DNA from: UBA11740 sp035635855
GTDB taxonomy: Bacteria > Acidobacteriota > Blastocatellia > Pyrinomonadales > Pyrinomonadaceae
Reading direction: 5' to 3'
NCBI GenBank assembly: GCA_035635855.1
Contig: DASQAF010000017.1
Coordinates: forward strand, 87,932 to 151,931
Length of the DNA: 64,000 nt
Shown here: positions 1-9,026 of the stretch, one piece after another
Layout: every line of letters starts with the position of its first letter
Position numbering within the stretch: position 1 is the first letter of the stretch
The notes under the pieces: model-generated
The model's input: the letters and a program-made list of their open reading frames with translations, nothing else
The model's database searches: none
Told to the model about the DNA's origin: nothing
Made by a program: the position numbers and the translations under genes

Positions 1-134
1 GCCTCAAACGCCTGGGAGAGGCTTCTTTCACGCCCCGCTCAATCGCTGACAGAGCCGCTGCCTTAGGTGGCCAAACTGTAGTCTACACAGATCAGGATAA
101 TGACACAGTGGTATGCGTGCGGATTCCCCTATAG
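1..134 (+). CDS. C-terminal end of a sensor histidine kinase (partial)
   Basis: The frame is open from base 3 to a TAG at 132-134 and encodes the last 43 residues of a protein whose start lies outside the window. The residues resemble the end of a HATPase_c domain of NarX/DegS-type kinases: a 'DRAAALGGQ' stretch followed by alternating hydrophobic strands ending VVCVRIPL. It stops 6 bp before a NarL-type response regulator, so the two very likely form a two-component pair in one transcript. The input signal cannot be read from this fragment. Family call is inference from a short tail plus context. Confidence 0.75.
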   Translation, partial: LKRLGEASFTPRSIADRAAALGGQTVVYTDQDNDTVVCVRIPL

Positions 135-140
135 CCTAAT

Positions 141-815
141 ATGAGTAGCGCCGCCCCAGAGCCGATTCGAATTCTAATCGTTGATGATCATGCCGTGGTG
201 CGAGCAGGACTACGAATGCTTATCGACCAAAATCCGGCAATGAAAGTAATCGGCGTTGCCGGCAACCGTTCAGAGGCTCTGGCATTAGCAGCAAGCGAAC
301 AACCGAACATGATCATCCTCGACATCCTCCTGGGCGATGAAGACGGCTTAACCTTTCTTCCGGAGTTGCGGCAGGTGACCAGGAACGCACGGGTGCTGGT
401 GCTCACGGGATTGCGAAGTTCCGAAAGCCAGCGTCGAGCCATACACGCAGGCGCTATGGGAGTCGTGTTAAAGGAAACCGCGGCCGACGTGCTTATAAAA
501 GCCATCAACAAGGTTCACCAGGGAGAAGTGTGGCTGGATCGCTCGCTGATGGGCTCTGTCCTGAATGAGATGACGCAGGCGCCGGAGATTGATCCGGCAG
601 AAGCCAAAATTGCCAGCCTCACGGACAGGGAACGTGAGGTGATAGCGCTAATCGCCGAGGGCCTTAGGAACAAGCAGATTGCCCAGCGGCTCTTTATCAG
701 CGAAACCACGGTGACTCATCACCTCAGCTCAATCTTTTCAAAGCTGAACGTCTCAGATCGACTGGAGTTGATCATCTACGCCTTCCGCCACAGGCTCGCC
801 CAGATACCCCGATAA
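141..815 (+). CDS. NarL/FixJ-family two-component response regulator
   Basis: A 224-residue protein with an N-terminal receiver domain (about residues 10-125) and a C-terminal LuxR-type HTH (about 158-222). Visible receiver residues are the acidic pair D15-D16, the phospho-acceptor D61 in 'IILDILLGDEDG', T89 and K111. The HTH carries the usual 'LTDREREVIALIAEG' and 'IAQRLFISETTVTHH' segments. Length and layout are normal for the family, so it should bind DNA as a phosphorylation-controlled dimer. Its partner kinase ends 6 bp upstream. The regulon is unknown; the downstream surface-protein genes are possible targets by position only. Confidence 0.95.
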   Translation: MSSAAPEPIRILIVDDHAVVRAGLRMLIDQNPAMKVIGVAGNRSEALALAASEQPNMIILDILLGDEDGLTFLPELRQVTRNARVLVLTGLRSSESQRRAIHAGAMGVVLKETAADVLIKAINKVHQGEVWLDRSLMGSVLNEMTQAPEIDPAEAKIASLTDREREVIALIAEGLRNKQIAQRLFISETTVTHHLSSIFSKLNVSDRLELIIYAFRHRLAQIPR

Positions 816-1045
816 CTGAATAAGCAGTGGGGAGTTAGGGACTGTTGCACCTGGTCGTGCTTCTGCTTCTGCCTCCTGCAGAGGCAGAAAACTGCCATGA
901 AAAAAGGCATCTTGCCCCGATGCACGACAGCCCCGGCATCTATATCCTGACGCCGCTACACGTGTCAGAGCGTGGACGAGCGGTGAACCGCTCAGGGGCT
1001 GTTGGCAAAGGGCAATCCAGAGCCGACGCTGGAAGAGAGATTGGC

Positions 1046-1346
1046 GTGTTGGAGCGACGTGGGAAAACCGAGTTTCAGAACTTTCCGACAACCGTCTCTG
1101 GCATTGATAAAACGGGCGAGTTTTTTGAACTTGATTGCGCTCGACAACATAAGCTCCACCGGTCTTTACCTGCGGATACCCAGAGAAATGAAATCGGGTG
1201 CTGAGTTGAGCCTGGTTATTAAGTTTCTGAATGGTCACGGCACTGGCGCCAATGCGATTTTGCTGGGACAGGTTTTGCGAGACGAGCCTCAGCCTGATGG
1301 ACATCAGGGTCTCGCGTTGGCGATCAAGGAGCACCATTTCTTGTGA
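1046..1346 (+). pseudogene. PilZ-domain protein, frameshifted
   Basis: Two overlapping frames together read as one small PilZ domain. The first, from a possible GTG at 1046 with GGAAGAGAG upstream, reads LERRGKTEFQ...FPTTVSGIDKTGEFFELDCA. The next frame continues as LDNISSTGLYLRIPREMKSG and ends IKEHHFL before TGA at 1344-1346. The 'NIS..GL' segment is the usual PilZ signature strand. Neither frame alone gives a full domain, so a one-base shift lies between about 1118 and 1145, where there is a run of six T (1120-1125). PilZ domains bind cyclic di-GMP. It could be a decayed gene or a sequencing error in the T run. A shortened homologous copy lies at 6964-7131. Confidence 0.6.
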
Positions 1347-1532
1347 AGGCTATGCGAGTCGCTTGAGAGTTCGACCCGCACAAGCATGAAACACATCGCC
1401 CCAATGGTTTCTCGCGCACGCCGATCGAGCGTTTCCCGATCCACCGAGACTCTGCGCCACGCCGTCCGCGGCGACCATCGAGTCAGTTCACTCACCGACC
1501 GTTTCGGTACAAATATGTAGGAGCCCCCAACC

Positions 1533-4376
1533 ATGAGAGAGATCAATTCCCCCCGCACCGCTCTTCGAGTCGGTGTCTTCGCGATTGTCGTCTCTGTTGT
1601 CCTATTCGCGGCATTTGGAAGTTCGGCTGCACGCCTTTTTGGCCTGGCTGCAAATCAGCCTGCCGCAGCGCCCCGCTCTGATGTGGGCCGTTTGAAGAGT
1701 CCGCCGAAGTCTCTCTTCCTGGCCGCCATGCGCGAGCTGCGCGTGGCGGATCCGACGGTCCAGACGGACAGGTCTGACTACGCGCCCGGTGCGACGGTGG
1801 TGATCACCGGATCCGGTTGGCAGCCGGGCGAGATCGTCGCACTCAGAATTGACGAGAGCGACAACGATACGGCCTGGCAGTCATCTGTGGCGGCTGATGA
1901 TTTGGGAAACATTTACGATGCGAGCTTTGTGATCCAAACGCACGATCTAGGCGTATCGTTCGTACTGACAGCAACCGGCAGCAGTTCGGGTCAAGTTCAG
2001 ACTACTTTCACTGACAGTGCGGCGAGCCTGGATCAGTTCGCCAATGACCCTCCAGTGGCTTGGGTGAATGGCAACTTAGGAGCGAGCAAATCAACCTACG
2101 TCGAGGGCGATTCCATCCCTTATCGGTTAACATTCACCGGCCTCACTCTGGCTTCCCATACGGTCACGTTCGAATGGGATACCACAAAGAGTAGCAAACA
2201 CGCCATCGATTACTTGACCACCTTCAATCGCTCGGTAGGATCCCTCGCGGATCCGTGCGTCGGGGTCTCCGGCTGCAGTGGGTCTACCACATTTCCGATT
2301 CCGGCCGACCCGCAAGTTACGGGTGCGGGAGTAACCCCTATCGCAGGCGTCTTTACGATCTACGGCGGAACGATCACAGGCGTCAGCGCCTATTCATACT
2401 CCGCCGGAACCGGCTTTGTAGGCGATAAATCGGCGAGTATCTCTATCACCTTCACTGCTGGTGTGGCTAATCCTGTGCTCGCTTGGGGCGGACATATAGC
2501 GACGCGCACGGATTGGGGTCTATCCAACTCAGCCGTTTCCATTTCCGGCTCACCATATCACACTCGTCTCAAGGACCTTGATGGCTCGGGAGGCAACCAG
2601 GATCGCTCACTTTCAGCAGACGCGGTAATCTTTCCGGCGACCATCACCATCATTAAGGACACGGTCCCTGACGGTCCGCAGGACTTCAATTTCTCGGCCA
2701 CTGGCGGGTTGACACCTGCGAGCTTCATATTGGACGACGATGCGGATCCAACACACATCAACACCCAGGCATTCAACAATATTCTCGTCACGAGCAATAG
2801 CGGCAACTCCTACTCCGTCACGGAGACCCCAGTCACCGGCTGGGACCTCGGCTCCCCAATAGTGTGTACCGTGACGAGTGCCAATGGCGGTAGCCAATCA
2901 GGTACCACCAACGGCGTGAATATCAACTTGAAGGAAGGTGAGAACGTTACATGCACCTTCGTTAATACTGAGAACCAGGAGGTCACCCACGGCAGGATCG
3001 TAGTAGATAAAGTCACTAACCCAAGCGGCGATACTACGCTATTCACCTTTACGCCGTCATACAACGGCGGCGCAACTTTCCTGTTGGCCGACGCGACCAC
3101 ACCCAATAATAGCGGGCTGCAACTACCGGGCACTTACTCAGTAGCCGAGACCGCTAGCTCAGATTACACAACCAGTGCTACCTGCACCTCCAGCATTGGC
3201 GATCCGGCGGATGATCCAAGTGCTATTCACCTTGCTGGTGGTGAAGTAGTTACTTGCACGTTTACTAACACGAAGAAGCCCAAGCTGACGGTCACCAAGA
3301 CCGTGGTGCCATCGAACGATAGTGGGAAGTTCAACTTGAAGATCGACGGCACCACCTTCGCGACCGATGTCGGTGACACTGGTTCAACCGGAGCGCAGTT
3401 TGTAAGTATCGGTGCACATACTGCCAGTGAGGCAGCCGGCACCGGCACCGCTCTCAGTGACTACGTATCGGTCATCGGAGGCGACTGTGCAGCGAATGGC
3501 AGCGTAACATTGGCAGCTGGGGGCAATAAGACCTGTACCATCACTAACACCAAGAAGGGTATGGCGCAGGTAATCAAGACGTTCAATGGTGGCGCTCTTG
3601 GTGCCAACTCCTTTAACTTCCAAATCAGATCCGGCGCGTCAGCGGGCTCGGCCGGAACCATACTCGAAAGCGGTACGGCAAATTCGGGTAACAGTGGAAC
3701 CATTAACTTTGCCACGAAACTGTTACCAGGAACGACCTACCAAATGTGCGAGCAGATGCAGCCGGGCTGGCTGACGACGCTGGGACCACCGCTTTATTCG
3801 GTGTTCAATCCAAGCGGCGACAACAGCGTGGTGTGCACTGACTTCACAGTGACTGCGGGTCAGACTAAGGTCTTTACCATTAACAACCAACCGCCACCGG
3901 GCGGAATGGGGCTTACGATCGGTTTCTGGAAGAACTGGTCAGCATGTGCCAAGTCGAACGGCGGACAGAAGCCTACCCTGGATAGAACGCTCCAGACGGG
4001 TACGCTCACCCTTGGGTCTCTGGTGTTGACTGACACCAATCCGAATCCCGACGTTGCCAGCGACTGTCAGCCGGTTGTGAATCTTCTTAACAAGATGACA
4101 ATCAACGGCGGCAAGAAGGTGGCAAGCGACCCGATATTCAACATGGTCGCTCAGCTTGTTGCCGCTGATCTCAACGTCCTGGCGGGAGCGGGGCAGAGTA
4201 CGAACTCCATGAACGCGAGGGCATGCGCTCACGCGCTTCTGGTTGCCATCAGCTTCAACGGCAACACATATAACAACCTGACGGCAGCACAGACGGCGCA
4301 GGCTAACTGCCTGGCTACACAACTCGACAGGTATAACAACAATCTGTCTGTGGGAACTTGTCCTGGCTGCCCGTAG
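1533..4376 (+). CDS. large secreted repeat protein, adhesin-like
   Basis: A 947-residue protein with an N-terminal hydrophobic export segment (about residues 12-40) and a long extracellular part of beta-rich repeats. A first module (about 75-165) starts VQTDRSDYAPGATVVITGSG. From about residue 370 three or four SpaA/prealbumin-like repeats follow, each ending in a Cys-containing 'V.C.F.NT' strand (CTFVNTEN, CTFTNTKK, CTITNTKK). The C-terminal third holds a 'GLTIGFWKNW' motif and several paired Cys. No LPXTG or C-terminal membrane anchor is seen. The ATG at 1533 is preceded by AGGAG at suitable spacing. It ends at a strong terminator shared with a convergent protease gene. A surface or matrix role is inferred from composition; no specific function is recognised. 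Confidence 0.8.
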   Translation: MREINSPRTALRVGVFAIVVSVVLFAAFGSSAARLFGLAANQPAAAPRSDVGRLKSPPKSLFLAAMRELRVADPTVQTDRSDYAPGATVVITGSGWQPGEIVALRIDESDNDTAWQSSVAADDLGNIYDASFVIQTHDLGVSFVLTATGSSSGQVQTTFTDSAASLDQFANDPPVAWVNGNLGASKSTYVEGDSIPYRLTFTGLTLASHTVTFEWDTTKSSKHAIDYLTTFNRSVGSLADPCVGVSGCSGSTTFPIPADPQVTGAGVTPIAGVFTIYGGTITGVSAYSYSAGTGFVGDKSASISITFTAGVANPVLAWGGHIATRTDWGLSNSAVSISGSPYHTRLKDLDGSGGNQDRSLSADAVIFPATITIIKDTVPDGPQDFNFSATGGLTPASFILDDDADPTHINTQAFNNILVTSNSGNSYSVTETPVTGWDLGSPIVCTVTSANGGSQSGTTNGVNINLKEGENVTCTFVNTENQEVTHGRIVVDKVTNPSGDTTLFTFTPSYNGGATFLLADATTPNNSGLQLPGTYSVAETASSDYTTSATCTSSIGDPADDPSAIHLAGGEVVTCTFTNTKKPKLTVTKTVVPSNDSGKFNLKIDGTTFATDVGDTGSTGAQFVSIGAHTASEAAGTGTALSDYVSVIGGDCAANGSVTLAAGGNKTCTITNTKKGMAQVIKTFNGGALGANSFNFQIRSGASAGSAGTILESGTANSGNSGTINFATKLLPGTTYQMCEQMQPGWLTTLGPPLYSVFNPSGDNSVVCTDFTVTAGQTKVFTINNQPPPGGMGLTIGFWKNWSACAKSNGGQKPTLDRTLQTGTLTLGSLVLTDTNPNPDVASDCQPVVNLLNKMTINGGKKVASDPIFNMVAQLVAADLNVLAGAGQSTNSMNARACAHALLVAISFNGNTYNNLTAAQTAQANCLATQLDRYNNNLSVGTCPGCP

Positions 4377-4424
4377 CGTCTCTGAAGTTAACCGAGGCTC
4401 TCCCGAAGGGCCTGACTCCAAAAA

Positions 4425-4453
4425 GGGCTCGGCGAAAGCCGAGCCCGCTTTTT
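4425..4453. terminator. bidirectional intrinsic terminator
   Basis: A perfect 9-bp stem GGGCTCGGC/GCCGAGCCC with a GAAA tetraloop is flanked by A residues on the left and a T run on the right, so it works as a Rho-independent terminator on both strands. It lies between the convergent genes for the adhesin-like protein and the M11-type protease. Confidence 0.93.
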
Positions 4454-4498
4454 GTAAGAACGTTTTCTGCTACTGAGTAGATTGAAGACGACTGTCGT

Positions 4499-6481
4499 CT
4501 ACTTTACTGCGAAGGTCACTACGCCACTGCCAGACACTCCGCCTGAGCTTGCCTGTGCTCGCACTTGATAAGTGCCCGCAGGGTCCTTCTTCCGATTAAA
4601 GACGTACGCAAAACTCGCGACTCCGTTTGCTCCGGTGGTGGCAGTGCTCGTCACAACTGAGCCGTTCGACCTGGTCATCGTGAACGTCACCGCTGCTCCA
4701 GACACAGGAGAACCGCCAGCCCTGACGGTCGCGTTGACGGCGGCAGTCTGGTTCCTCATGTATGACGTTTGACTCGGCACAACAGCTACCGCCAGCGCTG
4801 AGACAAGCGAATAAGTCGCAGAGCCGGATGATAAATTCGCAGGGCTCGAGCCGTTCGCAGCGCTCATGTTGATCCCATAAAACCCATCTGCCGCTCCAAC
4901 TGCCGAGGTAACCTGCAGGTTTGTTGTGGCCGTCGACCCGGGGTCAACGGACAACACTGGTGAGCCGAAGCCAGCAAACCATCCACTGGGAACTACGGCT
5001 TGCCAATTAAAATTAGAGGCGGTGCAGCCAACGCCGTCGTTATTCTGGAGAGAGACGGTGAAGTTAGCCGTACTACCTGATGGAACCCAGGGGCTTTGTG
5101 ATGGAGAAACAGTTAGCGTCGGATTTGCGCGCACACAAGGCTGAGGGGCTAACGTCACGGCCACCAGAGCTCCAGTTGCGTCTGCCGACAAAGTTGTAAT
5201 CGTCACACCGGCGTCCGGGTCATTGAAGCTCTGGCCAGCGGTGAGAGCCGGGTCATACCACGAGGTGGTGGAAGGCGTCATGTCGAGCAGATAGTTCTCC
5301 TGGCCGCCCGATTCAGAGCCGGTATGGACCACGACACCACTCAGCACATTTGTGTTACCCGACAAGAAGTTGTCAAACCCGAAGGCGTAACGATGCTCGA
5401 CGTAGTACCACGTTTTCATTCCCGTAACGGGATCTGTTGACTTCAAGATCTTCAAGCCCTTGGAAATCAAACCGGCCTGCTCGTAAGAATCCAACCAATA
5501 GGTACCACTGGAAGTTACGTTAGTAATCGGCGGCGAAATCGCTCCGTTGGCCCAGCCCAATCGCTCCTTCTGATAGAGATTGAAATGAGCGGTACCGCCT
5601 CCCATTATGTCCAGAGTATCTCCGTATTCGTTTGTAGTGCAGTTAGCGCCGACGCTGACTGCGCCGCAGTCGGATGACCTTGAGTGATATAACCCAAAGT
5701 TGTGACCAAGCTCGTGACCGACGATCCCCAACTCAAACCACTCATTGATCCAGGCCTCCGACGGAGTGCCGCCCACCGATCCGCGGCCCTGCCAACTGCA
5801 CGCATTCTGCGGAAAGGCGTAGACGTAGTGATCATATGCGGATAGATTTGCACCCGCGGCGGCAGCTGCCTGTTGCGCATAGCTGGCAATCGCGGCCGTA
5901 TCGCAGGCGGTGTAGCTCACGGGTATCGTGTACCAGCCAAACACATCGCCGGTAAGCCACGTTTGGCCATATGAAGCCTCGCGATAGAAGTCGCTGGTAG
6001 TACCGAACATAACAGTCTGCGCGTCCGCTTGAGTGAACGGCTGGGTCTGCTTGTCCTGAAAGTTAACCATAATAACCAGCACTCTGTGCTGGCCCATCGG
6101 ATTACCCGAAACCGCTGGAGCGCCAGACGTCGGAGTCATGCTGCCGCCCGAATTCAGTTCCAAGGTCTCACCAACTTGAATTCCCCTAACGTCGACACGC
6201 ATGCCGGTGCGAAGCGTTGTGGGCGGATTCCCGGGGAGATGAAGCGAAAGTTTCTTTCCGTTGGTGTGTAAAAAGTAGAGCAAACGACCGCTGGGATGGG
6301 CATCTTCGTATATCACTTCGAGCTCACCCTGAAGTCGAACCTCTTTAGCGGAGCCGTGATCGTTCAGGCCCTGCCCCCCCTGCGCATGTACGTTTTGTTT
6401 TATTGCGATTAGCGTCATTGCGGTCATAGCCAGAAGGACTACGACGCAGTTGAGCTTTAGAGCTCCATTGATTCTCTTCAT
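4499..6481 (-). CDS. secreted M11 (gametolysin)-type zinc metalloprotease
   Basis: A 660-residue exported protein. A signal peptide covers about residues 1-33 (basic KR, hydrophobic core, VHA-Q cut site). The catalytic domain contains the metzincin zinc site HELGHNFGLYH at 256-266 and a downstream Met-turn 'DIMGGG' near 291-296, the arrangement known from gametolysin-like (M11) peptidases. C-terminal to it are an Ig-like NEW3-type module (about 460-560) and a Big_1-like module (about 575-660), suited to binding a surface or polymer. The ATG at 6481 has GGAGA upstream. The gene has a long leader carrying a c-di-GMP riboswitch, so synthesis is probably tied to the motile/sessile switch. Substrate unknown. 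Confidence 0.85.
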   Translation of the reverse strand: MKRINGALKLNCVVVLLAMTAMTLIAIKQNVHAQGGQGLNDHGSAKEVRLQGELEVIYEDAHPSGRLLYFLHTNGKKLSLHLPGNPPTTLRTGMRVDVRGIQVGETLELNSGGSMTPTSGAPAVSGNPMGQHRVLVIMVNFQDKQTQPFTQADAQTVMFGTTSDFYREASYGQTWLTGDVFGWYTIPVSYTACDTAAIASYAQQAAAAAGANLSAYDHYVYAFPQNACSWQGRGSVGGTPSEAWINEWFELGIVGHELGHNFGLYHSRSSDCGAVSVGANCTTNEYGDTLDIMGGGTAHFNLYQKERLGWANGAISPPITNVTSSGTYWLDSYEQAGLISKGLKILKSTDPVTGMKTWYYVEHRYAFGFDNFLSGNTNVLSGVVVHTGSESGGQENYLLDMTPSTTSWYDPALTAGQSFNDPDAGVTITTLSADATGALVAVTLAPQPCVRANPTLTVSPSQSPWVPSGSTANFTVSLQNNDGVGCTASNFNWQAVVPSGWFAGFGSPVLSVDPGSTATTNLQVTSAVGAADGFYGINMSAANGSSPANLSSGSATYSLVSALAVAVVPSQTSYMRNQTAAVNATVRAGGSPVSGAAVTFTMTRSNGSVVTSTATTGANGVASFAYVFNRKKDPAGTYQVRAQASSGGVSGSGVVTFAVK

Positions 6482-6732
6482 TGTCTTCTCCGCACGGGTT
6501 TTCGCCCGAGATCAAGTGAGTCGGTTAATGGTCGGGGCGATGACCATGTCTTTGGTGAAAAGATTCACCGCAGACAGACGCGCGAGGACAAGAAGGTTCA
6601 CACTGCGGAATGCAGGGGGCAGTAATTCCTTCCAAGGCCTGCCGGTAAGCCTAAACGGAGATTGATTTGCAGAGTTAAGGAGAAAGAAAGAGACGCGCAG
6701 GAAAACGCGAAGCTCTCGAGATCTTTCCCTCA

Positions 6733-6820
6733 TTTCGGTAACCCAGCCAGGTCAAGTTGGTTTTGACCTCCGTTGGCTTTGCGGCCCCAGCTCACGCTGG
6801 GTGTGCCTTTGTCGCTTGAG
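6733..6820 (-). promoter_or_regulatory. class I cyclic-di-GMP (GEMM) riboswitch
   Basis: Read on the minus strand the stretch matches the GEMM-I aptamer in order: AAAGGCACACC, a stem CCCAGC/GCTGGG closed by a GTGA (GNRA) tetraloop (6786-6801), the conserved GCAAAGCC core, a second stem AGGTCAA/TTGACCT (6749-6769), and the receptor strand GGCTGGGTTACCG. These are the known c-di-GMP contact and tetraloop-receptor elements. The remaining leader, 6482-6732, runs about 250 nt to the protease start. I see no clear intrinsic terminator in it, so control could be at translation or through a structure I cannot fold by eye. A 73-codon minus-strand frame in this leader looks non-coding. Confidence 0.92.
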
Positions 6821-6963
6821 TTCAATTATCAAGCCGGCAGCTCTCTTGTGTCGGAAACTGCCGGATATTTCAACCTTACCCGACGCACCCTGAGGTGGTC
6901 AAGAGTTTTCTAAGGCAGGGTAAGGGGGTCGGTTTGAAGGAGTGGCATGGCCGTTCCGCCGGT

Positions 6964-7131
6964 TGAACTTATGTTGTCACGGGTGCTGACTTGACCTTGG
7001 CCATTAAGTTTTTAAATGGTCACGGCACTGGCGCCAGTGCGATCTTGCTTGGCCAGGTTTTGCGAAACGAGCCTCAGCCTGATGGAGATCATGGCCTCGC
7101 GTTGGCGATCAAGGAGCATCATTTTCTCTAG
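6964..7131 (+). pseudogene. truncated second copy of the PilZ gene (C-terminal part)
   Basis: After an in-frame TGA at 6964-6966 the frame reads TGADLTLAIKFLNGHGTG and so on to IKEHHFL before TAG at 7129-7131. It is nearly identical to the C-terminal half of the PilZ gene ending at 1346, at both protein and DNA level (aligned bases 1198-1346 and 6979-7131). The N-terminal half with the NISSTG signature is absent, so this is a remnant. The two copies lie in the same orientation and bracket the adhesin and protease genes. Confidence 0.8.
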
Positions 7132-7505
7132 GGCCGAAAAAGCACCTTATCGATCTTCTTTTGGAAAACCCCGATGATGTGTGAACTGGCTAAGGAAAAT
7201 TTGAAGAAGTATGGTGCCGAAGGGGGGCAACGACCTCAGACGATCTCCTGAACTATTCACATTCAGGAGTCTCCTACAACCAACTACGGTGGCGCAATTT
7301 GCGAGTCTTCTCGCTCGTGCTCGTAATTCTCTTTAGTCTCTCTGGTGCTCGCCAATAGTAGACACCAAACAGACACCAAGAACATCTTTGATTATTTCTC
7401 TCGATGTCGAATTGGTACGTCGGCCGCGACCGCCAGATAATATACTTCCATTTGATCGATCAATCTTTCGGTCCGAACCTACGGCAGGCTTAAGATCGAA
7501 CCAGG
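7132..7505. other. non-coding interval with a tRNA-Leu-like fragment
   Basis: No convincing gene. The interval holds the tRNA-like fragment listed separately, a doubled GACACCAA(A/G) word near 7369-7381, and nothing else recognisable. It separates the PilZ remnant from the end of the ROK regulator gene. Confidence 0.5.
7189..7227 (-). repeat. dispersed repeat carrying a tRNA-Leu 3'-end-like word, copy 1
   Basis: The stretch ends with TGGTGCCGAAGGGGGG (7212-7227), the reverse complement of a bacterial tRNA-Leu 3' end (CCCCCCTTCGGCACCA). The rest of a tRNA (T-loop, anticodon arm, 5' acceptor strand) is missing, so it is not a tRNA gene. The same word with the same left flank (GCTAAGGAAAA, then a GAA-rich stretch) recurs at 39189-39226. 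Integrases often use tRNA 3' ends as attachment sites, so it may be an old att remnant; that is inference. Confidence 0.55.
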
Positions 7506-9026
7506 TCACGCAGCCGCGCGCATTGATCGAGCAAGTTCCGTCAGATAATGGTCAATGGCAACTTCGACGGCTCCCCCCAATCCTGCACCTGTGGGTTGTC
7601 CTGGTTCTATGGACCAGTTCGACAACCGTCCGGCCATCGTCTGAGCTACTGCTTCCTCGAGTGACTTCCGGATAAACATCCAGCCATGGACGATTCGTCC
7701 ACTTATCACTACTCGGGACACTCCCAGACCGGTAATCACATTGCTGATGCCGATCCCGAGATTTTCACCGATTCGCGCCAGGGTGGTCTGCGCTCGCAAT
7801 TCTCCTTCACCGGCACGCGCAACTATCTCGATAAATCGTGGGGGCGTTCTGCCTCGGGCGGACGCCCCCGAGCCCAAATAGATTGAGGCGGCACCAGCGG
7901 CTGAGGCATAGACTTCCCAACAACCGCGATTCCCGCAGGCGCACGGATCGCCGCCGGCGACAATTGTCATGTGACCGAACTCGCCGAGCAAACCGCGATC
8001 GGTTCCGCTTCCTCGATAGACCTCACCGCCCAATACCAACCCGACGCCGATACCGGTACCCGCCCGGACCAGGATGAAATTGTCTTGCGTCCCAGGCGTG
8101 CGGGCGCGCAAACGCCGCCGCGCTTCATAGATCGCCGCGGCGGTCGCGTCGTTTTCAACAATGACCGGCACTCCTTTCCTGGAGTTATCAGAGCCTGCCT
8201 CATTTTCGATCAACGCATCGGCGACCGGGACATTACGCCAGCCAAGATGCGGAGCAAAAAGCAGCTTTCTTCGTCCGGCATCGGTGGGGCCGGGGACGCT
8301 TACGCCGATTGAGACCAGCGAAAGCTCTGGCAATGCAGTTCGCAGCTGCCCCACCACGGATCTTATTTGGGTCATTGCCTTGTTTGAATCAGCAGGCGTG
8401 TCGAACGATTTTTCATCGAGCATTCGCCCATCGGTTGCCGCAGCGCCTACCTGCGTCCGGCGTACGCCAATGTTGACGCCGATAAGAAACGAGCGGTCGC
8501 CGCGTAGCGTGAGACCGATTGGCGGCCGGCCGCGCCGGTGTAGCGGCGCCTCTTCCGGTGCTGCTTCGCACAAAACGCCCGAAGCAATCAAGGGCGAAAC
8601 AATCCCAGATACCGTGCTACGGTTAACTTCCAGTCGCCGGGCCAGATCAACGCGGGAAATGGGTTGCGCGGCCCGGACAATCCGCAACACGGTGCGCACG
8701 GTATCACCTGAGAGATGGGATGAAGCCTGAGACAAGTCTCTGCGGCCCGTTGCGGGACGCAAGGCAAGTTCGCCCTTAACGATCGCTTGATCGCTTGAGT
8801 AACCGACCACCTCGCCGGAATCACATCGAGTGAGCGACAACCTGGTCCGGCATTTTTGTTGAGCCTGCAAACGGCCTGCTTCGCCGGGAACGAAACCCAG
8901 CTGAGCAATCGCGCTCTCGACGCGCGCGCGCGTATCTGCTTTGACGCTCCGGGATTTGTTCACCACGCGGGAAGCAGTCATGGTCGAAACACCTGCGCGG
9001 CGCGCAACGTCACGTAAAGTCGTCAT
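7506..9026 (-). CDS. LacI-type HTH fused to a ROK-family (NagC-like) regulator
   Basis: The ATG at 9026 is preceded by AGGAGG 10 nt upstream, giving a 506-residue protein. An N-terminal LacI-type HTH ('TLRDVARRAGVSTMTASRVVN') covers about residues 1-55. After a linker comes a MarR-like winged HTH ('ISRVDLARRLEVNRSTVSGIV', about 115-165), then a full ROK domain with ATP-binding segments and the zinc signature 'GEFGHMTI...CACGNRGCWE'. ROK regulators sense sugars. The doubled DNA-binding part is unusual. The gene is isolated, downstream of the decayed citramalate synthase gene, and no sugar genes are adjacent, so the ligand is unknown. A frame extends 16 codons further upstream, but the AGGAGG favours this start. 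Confidence 0.85.
   Translation of the reverse strand: MTTLRDVARRAGVSTMTASRVVNKSRSVKADTRARVESAIAQLGFVPGEAGRLQAQQKCRTRLSLTRCDSGEVVGYSSDQAIVKGELALRPATGRRDLSQASSHLSGDTVRTVLRIVRAAQPISRVDLARRLEVNRSTVSGIVSPLIASGVLCEAAPEEAPLHRRGRPPIGLTLRGDRSFLIGVNIGVRRTQVGAAATDGRMLDEKSFDTPADSNKAMTQIRSVVGQLRTALPELSLVSIGVSVPGPTDAGRRKLLFAPHLGWRNVPVADALIENEAGSDNSRKGVPVIVENDATAAAIYEARRRLRARTPGTQDNFILVRAGTGIGVGLVLGGEVYRGSGTDRGLLGEFGHMTIVAGGDPCACGNRGCWEVYASAAGAASIYLGSGASARGRTPPRFIEIVARAGEGELRAQTTLARIGENLGIGISNVITGLGVSRVVISGRIVHGWMFIRKSLEEAVAQTMAGRLSNWSIEPGQPTGAGLGGAVEVAIDHYLTELARSMRAAA

Noticed and set aside
1347..1532. Second c-di-GMP riboswitch before the adhesin-like gene
   Set aside because: The GCAAAGCC core and GNRA stem of GEMM-I are absent; only an unrelated GC-rich hairpin is seen.
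7212..7227. tRNA-Leu gene on the minus strand
   Set aside because: Only the 3' acceptor word is present; the T-loop, anticodon arm and 5' acceptor strand are not found within a tRNA length.
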